Translations under genes and position numbers: made by a program
Notes under the pieces: model-generated
Told to the model about the DNA's origin: nothing
Databases searched by the model: none
The model's input: only the letters and a program-made list of their open reading frames with translations
Assembly (NCBI GenBank): GCA_020439925.1
Contig: JAGRPC010000039.1
Location: 1 to 34,681 of the forward strand
DNA: 34,681 bases
Direction: 5' to 3'
Source: Verrucomicrobiia bacterium
GTDB lineage: Bacteria; Verrucomicrobiota; Verrucomicrobiia; Verrucomicrobiales; DEV007
In this document: piece after piece, positions 1 through 7,525 of the stretch
Layout: the number at the start of each line of letters is the position of its first letter
Position numbering within the stretch: position 1 is the stretch's first letter

Positions 1-817
1 GAAGCGAGGAGCTTGTGCCCGAAAGCGCCTCGCGAAGAATCGCGAGATACTTCGGGCTCAGGCCCTCCTCACTACCCCTCCCCTGCAGGGCGTCGAGATA
101 ACGCGAGAGCGGCAGTCTCCCCTCCCCCGTGCCCGTGTCGAGTTGAATGCCCTGCGCCACCGTTTGCACGGCCTCGCCAGTAGCCGTGTGTCTCGCATAG
201 ATCGCCCTGATCTGCCCGAGCGTTTCATCGGTCCAGTCACGCGGAGAATCGCTGGATGAAAAACGGACGCCATCGGGCAGAAGAACGAGGTGATTTGCCA
301 AATCCTTGGCCGCATCCAGGTATTTCGTCAGAAGTGCCGGAGACATCACCAGCGCCGCACCCGCATTCGTGAAGCCTTCTCCCGCAGCACCGTCGACCGG
401 AAATTCCCGGGCCGGATCCAGGTCCAGAACCCCAGTGAGATCGCGCAGCGTGTAGGTGTATTCCACATTCGAGAGTCGCCTCAATACCACCGGACCGGGA
501 TCTCCGGCGTTCTCGAGGGCGATATCGTGCAGTGTCCCCTTCACCCACCCAACCAGCATCTTCTCCTCCGTCGTCGTCAGAGGGGTCTCCTTCTTCGGAG
601 GCATCTCGCCGAGTTCGATCTGCTCGACCACCATCTCCCAGACATGCCCGTCACCTCCGATCTGCGCCCTTTCGAGATCGAGGTCGCCCTTGTGCTTCTC
701 GGTGGAATGACAATTCAGACACTTCCTCGAAAACAAAGCGCGGACTTCCGCGGGCATTTCCGCCGCTCCCGCAGACATCGCCAGGATCATCAAGCCGCAA
801 AGGAACTGACGAATCAT
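1..817 (-). CDS. c-type cytochrome / DUF1587-type protein, 3' end cut by window edge
   Basis: The frame opens with ATG at 817 and stays open to the left edge, giving about 272 residues with no stop. It starts with a short hydrophobic signal peptide ending near AGA-AE. A CLNCHS motif (residues about 33-38) with KGDLDL after it is the single-haem CxxCH cytochrome pattern typical of the large Planctomycetes/Verrucomicrobia PSCyt proteins. LRRLSNVEYTYTLRDLTGV (about residues 112-130) matches the DUF1587 signature that follows it in that family. Full members usually continue into DUF1592, DUF1588 and DUF1585, which would lie outside the window. Their function is unproven; they are thought to be periplasmic redox or polysaccharide-related proteins. 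The start overlaps the stop of the upstream GntR gene in an ATGA, which suggests translational coupling. Family assignment is good; function is open. Confidence 0.85.
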   Translation of the reverse strand, partial: MIRQFLCGLMILAMSAGAAEMPAEVRALFSRKCLNCHSTEKHKGDLDLERAQIGGDGHVWEMVVEQIELGEMPPKKETPLTTTEEKMLVGWVKGTLHDIALENAGDPGPVVLRRLSNVEYTYTLRDLTGVLDLDPAREFPVDGAAGEGFTNAGAALVMSPALLTKYLDAAKDLANHLVLLPDGVRFSSSDSPRDWTDETLGQIRAIYARHTATGEAVQTVAQGIQLDTGTGEGRLPLSRYLDALQGRGSEEGLSPKYLAILREALSGTSSSL

Positions 818-1476
818 GCTCCGACCTCCTCGAAAGTTGGCAGCCAGTCACGCCAGCCCAGAATGTGCCTGCGCAGGATCCGCTCGCACACGGCTGGTGA
901 CTCTTTGGCGAAACCCTCGAGAATCTCGAGGTGGGCCTGCACCGTTTCCTCACGGGTCTCTCTGGTGCGGGTCTGGTGCTGCCGGTGCAACAGACCGAGC
1001 CACAACTCGAGTTCCCCCCGGAGAGACCGCCAGAGCGAAAGAAGACGGGTGTTGCCTGCCGCGACGAGAATCAGTTCGTGAAACTCGAGATCCAGGCAGG
1101 TGACCTCGCGCACGCTCCCTGCCCTTCGCGTCTTCTCGACATTTCTTTTCAGACCACCCTGATCGGCTCGCAGGACGGGCGCAGCCAGCTTGGCCGCGAG
1201 CGGTTCCAATGCAAGCCGCAGAGTAAAGAGTTCCTCGAAGTCGCCCGGACTCAGCTCCTTCACCCTGGCCCGCCCCGTGGGACTGAACTCGACAAATCCA
1301 TCACGCTCGAGTCGTACCAGCGCCTCCCTCACAGGAACTCGGCTGACCCCCAGCCCCTGCGCAACCGCAGCTTCGGCCAACCTGGCACCGCCGGGGATCT
1401 CGCCGGAAACAATTTGCTCGCGCAGCCTAGCGACGGCGGTCTCGGCAAGGGTGGGCAGTGTGGCGTTCGTATCCAT
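814..1476 (-). CDS. GntR-family (FCD/FadR-type) transcriptional regulator
   Basis: This 220-residue protein has an N-terminal winged helix-turn-helix (about residues 13-75; VSRVPVREALVRLERDGFV is the classic GntR recognition region). An all-helical FCD effector domain follows (about 85-210), with LDLEFHELI and later histidines in QAHLEIL and RRHILG as candidate metal or ligand contacts. FCD regulators usually bind organic acids or sugar acids; the ligand cannot be told here. The stop overlaps the start of the downstream cytochrome/DUF1587 gene by 4 nt, so the two are probably one transcript and the cytochrome protein a likely target. Two GGTATACC palindromes lie directly before the start codon, suggesting autoregulation. 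No Shine-Dalgarno sequence is visible. Confidence 0.93.
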   Translation of the reverse strand: MDTNATLPTLAETAVARLREQIVSGEIPGGARLAEAAVAQGLGVSRVPVREALVRLERDGFVEFSPTGRARVKELSPGDFEELFTLRLALEPLAAKLAAPVLRADQGGLKRNVEKTRRAGSVREVTCLDLEFHELILVAAGNTRLLSLWRSLRGELELWLGLLHRQHQTRTRETREETVQAHLEILEGFAKESPAVCERILRRHILGWRDWLPTFEEVGA

Positions 1477-1478
1477 TC

Positions 1479-1499
1479 GGTATACCGTTTCGGTATACC
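1479..1499. promoter_or_regulatory. Tandem GGTATACC palindromes, likely GntR operator
   Basis: Two identical self-complementary octamers lie at 1479-1486 and 1492-1499, 13 bp centre to centre. They sit 3 to 23 bp before the GntR start codon. The second reads TGGTATACC on the reverse side, close to the TGGTNNNACCA-like operators known for FCD-type GntR proteins. The position would block transcription start or ribosome access of the GntR operon. The role is inferred from position and motif. Confidence 0.65.
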
Positions 1500-1688
1500 A
1501 AAACGCTGCCCGACAAAATTGCCATCGTGCACGCGATCGCGCCGAGCAGGCGGCGACTCCTCCACCTTCCCGCCGCCAGCGACTCGTGCCTCACCCTGGA
1601 ACGAGGCCACGATGAGGGGCGATCCGAACCTTCCTTGCCGGTTCTCTTCGCTTGCGCAGTCGATCTCCCTTCAGCTAGTCTCGCGGCG

Positions 1689-4325
1689 ATGCGAAAGCTC
1701 CTCATTCTCCTCGGCCTCCTTCCCCTGACACTCCGCGCCGAATGGCACTCCCATGGCGGATGGGAGGTCTGTGCCTGCAAAGCTCGTATGCTCCGCGAGT
1801 TTCCTCTTGATCCAGATGCCGATCACGCAGGAAACGGCCGCATGTATGCCCGTGATCGGGAGATCGACGTGAAGCATGTCCGTCTCGAACTCGACCCCGA
1901 CTTCGAGAAACGCTCCCTCTCCGGCAAGGCGACCCTCACCTTCTCCCCCATTGCGAAACCGCTCACCCGCCTGCGCCTGGATGCTGTCGACCTCTCGGTG
2001 AGCGGGGTCGAGTCCTCGGCGGAACTCGCGGACTGGGACGTCGGCAAGAACGCGATCACCCTGACGTTTGCGCAACCGATTGCCCCGGGGGCCGAATCCT
2101 CGGTGACGGTGACCTACTCGGCCGAACCGACGGATGGCTGGTTTTACCGAACCGAAGCAATGGGGTATCCGAAAGGCGACGATCACTTCTGGACCCAGGG
2201 AGAACCGGAGCGGCACCGCCACTGGTTCCCGGGCTACGACTACCCGAACGAACGCTTTACCAGCGAGGTGATCTGCCGTGTGCCCAAGGGCATGAAGGTG
2301 TTCTCGAACGGACGCCTCGTTGATGAGAGTTCGGTCGGCGAAAAAACCCTCTTCCATTGGAAGCAGGAGCAGGAGCACGTGAACTACCTCATCTCCGTGG
2401 TCGGCGGACATTTCAAGAAGCTGGAGGCGAAACACGACGACCTGCCTCTCGCCTTCCTCACCCCGCCCTCCGAGTTCGCCGTGGCGGAGAATTCCTTCCG
2501 CGACACCGCGGCCATCATCGACTTTTTCGAGAGGGAGACCGGAGTGAAGTTCCCGTGGGCAAAATACTACAGCGTCTGCGTTGCCGACTTTATTGCAGGA
2601 GGAATGGAGAACACCAGCATCACGACCCTGACGACGGGCACTCTCTTCTCCTCCGAGTCGGAAAACCTGCGGACCTCGCACCGGCTCGACGCTCACGAGG
2701 CGGCGCACCAGTGGTTCGGGGATCTCGTCACCTGCAAGGACTGGTCTCACCTGTGGCTCAACGAGGGGTTCGCCACCTACTACACCCACCTCTACGAGGG
2801 AAAGAAGTCGGGGGAAGACGAGATGCGCTACCAGATCCTCGGCGACCTGAGGCAGATCATCTCCAATCCGGACGAAAAACCCATCGTCTGGCGCGATTAC
2901 AAGGATCCGATGGAGCAATTTGACTACCGCGCCTATCCCAAAGGATCGTGGGTCCTTCACATGCTGCGCTCGCAGTTGGGCCCCGACCTGTTCCGGAATG
3001 CAATCAGGACCTATCTGGAACGCCACCGCAACACCGTCGCAACGACGCACGACCTTGCCGAAGTCTTCGAGGAGGTTTCGGGCCGGTCATGGGACGAGTT
3101 TTTCGATCAATGGGTCTTCCACGGCGGGGAACCGCAATTGAAGATCGACTACGCGTGGGACCAAGCCCGAAGCCAGGCGAAGTTGACGGTCCGCCAGACG
3201 CAGAAGGTCAGCGAAAAGGTGCTGCTCTTCGATTTCCCCCTGCCGGTGCGCTTCCTCGACGAGGACGGAAATCGTCATGACTTTTCCGTTCGCGTCCACG
3301 AAACCAGCGAAGACTTCTTTTTTTCCCTTCCGAAAAAAGCGAAGATCGTGCGCATCGATCCTGACCTCACTGTGCTCGCGGGGATCGAATTCTCTCCCGC
3401 CAATCCCCTGCTTCACGCCCAGCTCGAGGACCCCGCAGACGCCATCGGACGCGTCCTCGCTGCCGCAACGCTCGGCGGACGCAAGGACCGCGACAGCGTG
3501 GAACGTCTCGGCAAAGCGCTGCGCAGCGACCCGTTCCACGGGGTCCGAATCGAAGCTGCCAAGGCCCTCACAAAGACACTGACACCGGAGGCATTCGAAG
3601 CACTCGCCGCCTCTCTCGACCAACCTGACGCGAGGGTTCGCGATGAAGTCGTGACAGGCCTGACAAAATACTACTCCGATGCGGCTTTCGGCGTCCTGCG
3701 GGAACTGGCGGCGAAGGAAAAGAATCCGGACATTCTTTCCGACGCTCTCACCGCTCTCGGCAAATATCCCGGTGACGAAGTCAGGACACTTCTCCTCGCC
3801 TCGCTTGATCGTGAAAGCTACCGCCACCGCATCGCCTCGGCCGCGATTCAGGCACTTCGACTGACGCCAGATCCGTCCCTGGCCGAGACCTTGCGCCAAC
3901 ATCTCGAGGCGAACGAGGCGAAATTCCCGACAAACGATTATGGCCGAGCTCTCGACGTGCTTGCGGTGATCTCGAGAGAAGCCGGAGAAACCGAAAGGGA
4001 AGCAACCCGACATTTCCTGCTCACCTACCTCGAGGCTCCCAAGGAAGGCCTCCGCCTGGCTTCGATCGGCGCGCTGGGCACTCTCGGCGATCCACGTTCG
4101 CTCGGAGCGCTACGTGGCTTCGCGGATTCCGCAGACCCTGACCGTCCCGAGGCGAAGACGGCCAGCGAGGCGATCCGAAAACTGAACAGCGAAAAGCCCC
4201 AGGCCGCGGAAGTCGGTGACCTGCGGGGAGAGGTCCTGAAACTTCAGGAAGAATTGAAACGCCTTTCTGGCGAGCTCCAGACAATGCGGAAGCAAGCGGA
4301 AGGCGAAAAGGCCGGCGCCAAATGA
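1689..4325 (+). CDS. Secreted M1-family metallopeptidase with HEAT-like repeats
   Basis: The 878-residue protein begins with a clear signal peptide (MRKLLILLGLLPLTLRA); the frame is open further upstream to 1458, but the signal peptide fixes 1689 as start. An N-terminal beta domain (about 40-230) precedes the M1 catalytic domain. That domain has GGMEN at residues 304-308, HEAAH at 336-340 and the third zinc ligand Glu359 in NEGFA, giving the canonical HExxH-x18-E. A YPKGS motif downstream probably carries the catalytic tyrosine. From about residue 600 come alpha-helical HEAT-like repeats, and the last 35 residues form a charged coiled coil. It should cleave N-terminal residues from peptides in the periplasm or outside the cell. 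It stands alone, divergent from the GntR gene. Confidence 0.93.
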   Translation: MRKLLILLGLLPLTLRAEWHSHGGWEVCACKARMLREFPLDPDADHAGNGRMYARDREIDVKHVRLELDPDFEKRSLSGKATLTFSPIAKPLTRLRLDAVDLSVSGVESSAELADWDVGKNAITLTFAQPIAPGAESSVTVTYSAEPTDGWFYRTEAMGYPKGDDHFWTQGEPERHRHWFPGYDYPNERFTSEVICRVPKGMKVFSNGRLVDESSVGEKTLFHWKQEQEHVNYLISVVGGHFKKLEAKHDDLPLAFLTPPSEFAVAENSFRDTAAIIDFFERETGVKFPWAKYYSVCVADFIAGGMENTSITTLTTGTLFSSESENLRTSHRLDAHEAAHQWFGDLVTCKDWSHLWLNEGFATYYTHLYEGKKSGEDEMRYQILGDLRQIISNPDEKPIVWRDYKDPMEQFDYRAYPKGSWVLHMLRSQLGPDLFRNAIRTYLERHRNTVATTHDLAEVFEEVSGRSWDEFFDQWVFHGGEPQLKIDYAWDQARSQAKLTVRQTQKVSEKVLLFDFPLPVRFLDEDGNRHDFSVRVHETSEDFFFSLPKKAKIVRIDPDLTVLAGIEFSPANPLLHAQLEDPADAIGRVLAAATLGGRKDRDSVERLGKALRSDPFHGVRIEAAKALTKTLTPEAFEALAASLDQPDARVRDEVVTGLTKYYSDAAFGVLRELAAKEKNPDILSDALTALGKYPGDEVRTLLLASLDRESYRHRIASAAIQALRLTPDPSLAETLRQHLEANEAKFPTNDYGRALDVLAVISREAGETEREATRHFLLTYLEAPKEGLRLASIGALGTLGDPRSLGALRGFADSADPDRPEAKTASEAIRKLNSEKPQAAEVGDLRGEVLKLQEELKRLSGELQTMRKQAEGEKAGAK

Positions 4326-4428
4326 AACTCGGTGCCGGCGCCTCGTTCGAAATAACCAACAAATCTTCTTTACCTTCGGGTAGTTTCTAGCAATTATAGA
4401 TGCCTTGCCCACGCCGGGTTCGTCTTCG

Positions 4429-5817
4429 ATGAAAACCTTCTTCACGATCCTTTTCGGCGTTCTCCTTTCCACGAGCGGAGCGTTTACCCGTGAACCCACG
4501 GACTTGGAGCAGTATTATCTAGAGCTCGTGAATCGAGCCAGGGCCAATCCCAATGCGGAGGTGACACGTTTGTCAGGCGAGACATGGGGAGACATGGGGA
4601 CCCCGGCCGCCCCCAACTTGAACGAAGGCCTCGTCCCCGGGACCATTTCCGCTAGTGCCAAGCAGCCGCTTGCCTTTGATCCGCGCCTCATCGATGCGGC
4701 GGACGCCTACTCCCAGCTCCTTCTGGACAGCGAAGAGTTCTCCCACACCGCCGGTGGCACAACTGCCAAGTCGCGCATGGAAGCGCAAGGTTATACGTTT
4801 ATTCCCGCTTCCGCCTCGGGGGAAAACCTTGCCACGACGGCCTCGACCGGCCCCCACCCGGTTAACGTCGAGCGGGTCGATGATCATCACAGTGGACTCT
4901 TCATCGACGGGGATGTCGCCGGTCGAGGACACCGGACAAACCTGATGGAGCCAGTCTTCCGCGAAGTCGGCATCGCGATCCTCCCAGATCTGGATGGCCA
5001 ATCGATTTTCGGCCCCGGGTTCAATGATGTTCTCAGCACGCAGGATTTCGCCACCTCGTCCGGCCGGGTTTTCATTACCGGAGTCGTCTACAACGACGGA
5101 AACAACAACAACTTCTACGATCCTGGCGAATCGGCGGGTGTTCTCAATCTCCGTGTGGAGACCCTGGGAGGAAGCCAGGTCGGGTCAGGTACGACCTTTG
5201 CCTCGGGCGGCTACTCGATCAATCTCGGCGCTCTCGCACCAGGCACCTACATTCTGGTACTGGAGGAAGGCTTCGGAGCGGAAGCCGAAGTGCAGTTTTC
5301 CTGGACGGGCTCCACGAATGTGAAGGCGGACTTTGTTGACCCCTTCGTCCCTTTCCGTCCGGACGGACGCATCGGACTGAAGACGACATCCCTTTTCGGC
5401 AACGGTATCTACAGCGACAGCGCAGGGGAACAGGGGGTTCGCCAGACCGCCAAAAACTCGCGAAACCTGGTTTGGAAGGCTGTCTTCGAGAATGACGGCC
5501 AGCAGACCGACACCTTCGTTCTCACGGGTGCGGCGGGAAACCGACTTTTCCGCCTGACCTACCTTCGGACGGGACCGGGAGATACCAGCAACGACACCGC
5601 CGCACTGATCGCAGGAATTGTTTCCGGAAACGTCGCCAGTGACGAAAGCCTTTCCTACCAGATCGCCGTGAAGCCCAACCGTCCCGCTCTCGGCAAGCGC
5701 ACCGGCATCACCGCACACCTGCGCGCCGTCTCGAATGGCGACAACAGCCAGGTCGACCGGGTCAACGCCCTTCTTATCAACCGCACCAAGAAGAAGAAGA
5801 AGGTGAGGAGGCGCTGA
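4429..5817 (+). CDS. Secreted CAP/SCP-domain protein with SdrD-like beta domain
   Basis: The 462-residue product starts at ATG 4429, directly before a signal peptide (MKTFFTILFGVLLSTSGAFT); an in-frame ATG at 4405 would add eight polar residues and is less likely. Residues about 27-190 form a CAP (PF00188) domain: LVNRARANP, His106, the GENLA motif at 131-135, and HRTNLM from His168. A second domain (about 215-305; VVYNDGNNNNFYDPGE, then APGTYILVLE) looks like an SdrD-B/CNA-B type beta-sandwich with an acidic, possibly calcium-binding loop. The remaining ~150 residues look like another beta domain, and the chain ends in a strongly basic tail (KKKKKVRRR). It is likely exported; the exact role of bacterial CAP proteins is mostly unknown. 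Confidence 0.87.
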   Translation: MKTFFTILFGVLLSTSGAFTREPTDLEQYYLELVNRARANPNAEVTRLSGETWGDMGTPAAPNLNEGLVPGTISASAKQPLAFDPRLIDAADAYSQLLLDSEEFSHTAGGTTAKSRMEAQGYTFIPASASGENLATTASTGPHPVNVERVDDHHSGLFIDGDVAGRGHRTNLMEPVFREVGIAILPDLDGQSIFGPGFNDVLSTQDFATSSGRVFITGVVYNDGNNNNFYDPGESAGVLNLRVETLGGSQVGSGTTFASGGYSINLGALAPGTYILVLEEGFGAEAEVQFSWTGSTNVKADFVDPFVPFRPDGRIGLKTTSLFGNGIYSDSAGEQGVRQTAKNSRNLVWKAVFENDGQQTDTFVLTGAAGNRLFRLTYLRTGPGDTSNDTAALIAGIVSGNVASDESLSYQIAVKPNRPALGKRTGITAHLRAVSNGDNSQVDRVNALLINRTKKKKKVRRR

Positions 5818-5902
5818 GTCGGTGCCGGCAGGCGGTCTTTCCGCTTTCGATTTGCGGATCGCGGAGAGTCGGGTATGTAGGGTACTTCTCCCTGCCCGAC
5901 CC

Positions 5903-7510
5903 ATGCTCACGATTCGGAACCTCAAAAAATCTTACGGCGGTCAGCCTCTCTTCGAGGAAGCCAACCTGCAGATCAACTACGATACCCGCGCCGCCCTCGT
6001 CGGCCCGAACGGGGCCGGCAAATCGACGATTTTCCGCATCATCCTCGGCGAGGAGGAAGCCGACGCTGGCACCGTTGAACTGGATGAATGGTCGCTCGTC
6101 GGATTCCTCCCGCAGGAAAGCGAGGACGTAGGAGATTACAGCGTCCTGGAAATTGCGACGGGCCGAGCGGGAACCATCGAGGAACTTGAGAAGGATCTCA
6201 AGCGCATGGAGGAGGCGGGTGAAGTCGAGTCGCGCTCCTACTACGAAGCCCAGACGAAGTTTGATGCCCTCAACGATCCCCAAGTGGAAGCCAAGGCCAA
6301 GAAGATGCTGCGCGGTCTCGGGTATCCCGCGGAAAACTTCGATCGCCCCGCCAAGGAAATGAGCGGGGGCTGGATCATGCGGGCCCACCTCGCCCGCCTC
6401 CTCGTGATCGAGCCGAGTCTCCTCATGCTCGACGAGCCGACGAACCACCTCGACCTGATGTCGCTCCTCTGGTTCCAGAATTATCTGAAGAATTACAATG
6501 GAGCCATCCTCATGATCTCGCACGACCGCGAATTCATGGATGCGATCGTCACGGAAGTTCACGAAATCTCGGAACGGAAGCTCCTCCATTACAAGGGGAA
6601 CTACTCCGACTTCGAGCAGCAGCGGCAGGACAATTACGAGCGCCAGAACAACGCCTACAAGAACCAGCAGAAGCAGATTGGAGAGCTCCAGGCCTTCGCC
6701 AACAAGTTTCGCAACGTTTCCTCGAAGGCCTCGCAGGCCCAGTCGAAGCTGAAAGAAATCGAGCGTATCGAGAAGATCGAAAAGCCGGTCGCTCCGCGCA
6801 AGCCCTTCCGTTTCCAGATTCCCGAGCCCCCGCGGGGCGGCCAGAAGGCTCTCGAACTGGAAGGCGTCCATTTTGCCTACGGCAGTCACAAAGTCTACGA
6901 GGGCCTCGACCTCGTCATCGACCGGGGCGAGCGAACCGTTCTCGTGGGACCGAATGGTTCGGGCAAATCGACTCTGCTGAAGCTGCTCGCCGGAGAACTG
7001 ACACCGCAGAAGGGCAAGGTGATTCCCGGACACAATGCGAAAATCGGCTATTTCTCACAGCACCGTTCCGCCACCCTGAACCCGAACAACACGGTCGTCA
7101 CGGAAGTGATGGAGGCCAACCCGACACTGCGTGAAGACGAAGCCCGCGGCATTCTCGGTTCTTTCATGTTTCGCAAGGACGAGGTTTACAAGATGACCAA
7201 GGTCCTCAGCGGCGGCGAAAAGAGCCGGCTCAACCTGATCAAGTTCCTCGTCGACCCGCCGAACATTCTCCTCATGGACGAGCCCACGACCCACCTGGAC
7301 ATTCTCACGGTGGAATCGCTCATTCTCGCCTTGGAAAACTACGCCGGCACCCTCGTCTTCATCTCGCACGACGTGCACTTCATCAAGAAGCTCGCCCGTG
7401 ACGTGATCCACGTGGCCAACGGCAATGCCCGGCGCTTCCACGGTGACTGGGACTATTTCATCGAGAAATCCGGCGCCGGCGACGAGCGAGCTGCCCTCAC
7501 GTCCGAGTGA
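5903..7510 (+). CDS. ABC-F family ATPase (translation-factor type)
   Basis: This 535-residue protein has two ABC ATPase domains and no membrane segment, the layout of ABC-F proteins that act on ribosomes. Walker A motifs are at 34-42 (GPNGAGKST) and 349-357 (GPNGSGKST). The signatures MSGGW and LSGGEKSRLNL are each followed by a Walker B (LMLDEPTNHLD and LLMDEPTTHLD). The linker between domains is helical and charged (about 235-300, rich in Gln, Lys and Glu), as expected for the P-site tRNA-interaction motif. The start at 5903 gives the usual MLTIRNLKKSYG opening. It could be a ribosome-rescue or stalling factor (YbiT/YheS/Uup type); the subfamily is not settled. It converges on the M16 gene with only 15 bp between stops. 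Confidence 0.93.
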   Translation: MLTIRNLKKSYGGQPLFEEANLQINYDTRAALVGPNGAGKSTIFRIILGEEEADAGTVELDEWSLVGFLPQESEDVGDYSVLEIATGRAGTIEELEKDLKRMEEAGEVESRSYYEAQTKFDALNDPQVEAKAKKMLRGLGYPAENFDRPAKEMSGGWIMRAHLARLLVIEPSLLMLDEPTNHLDLMSLLWFQNYLKNYNGAILMISHDREFMDAIVTEVHEISERKLLHYKGNYSDFEQQRQDNYERQNNAYKNQQKQIGELQAFANKFRNVSSKASQAQSKLKEIERIEKIEKPVAPRKPFRFQIPEPPRGGQKALELEGVHFAYGSHKVYEGLDLVIDRGERTVLVGPNGSGKSTLLKLLAGELTPQKGKVIPGHNAKIGYFSQHRSATLNPNNTVVTEVMEANPTLREDEARGILGSFMFRKDEVYKMTKVLSGGEKSRLNLIKFLVDPPNILLMDEPTTHLDILTVESLILALENYAGTLVFISHDVHFIKKLARDVIHVANGNARRFHGDWDYFIEKSGAGDERAALTSE

Positions 7511-7525
7511 ATCGGTTTTCCCCTT

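Noticed and set aside
1671..3050. 459-codon minus-strand open frame
   Set aside because: It lies opposite the M1 peptidase catalytic domain and is a by-product of high GC codon use; it has no domain features.
4312..4338. Hairpin CCGGCGCC / GGTGCCGG at the M1 stop codon
   Set aside because: The stem spans the stop codon and no T-run follows; a nearby TACC-TTCG-GGTA mini-hairpin (4371-4382) is too short. Neither is a convincing terminator.
5777..7033. 418-codon minus-strand open frame
   Set aside because: Antisense to the ABC-F gene, whose motifs are unambiguous.
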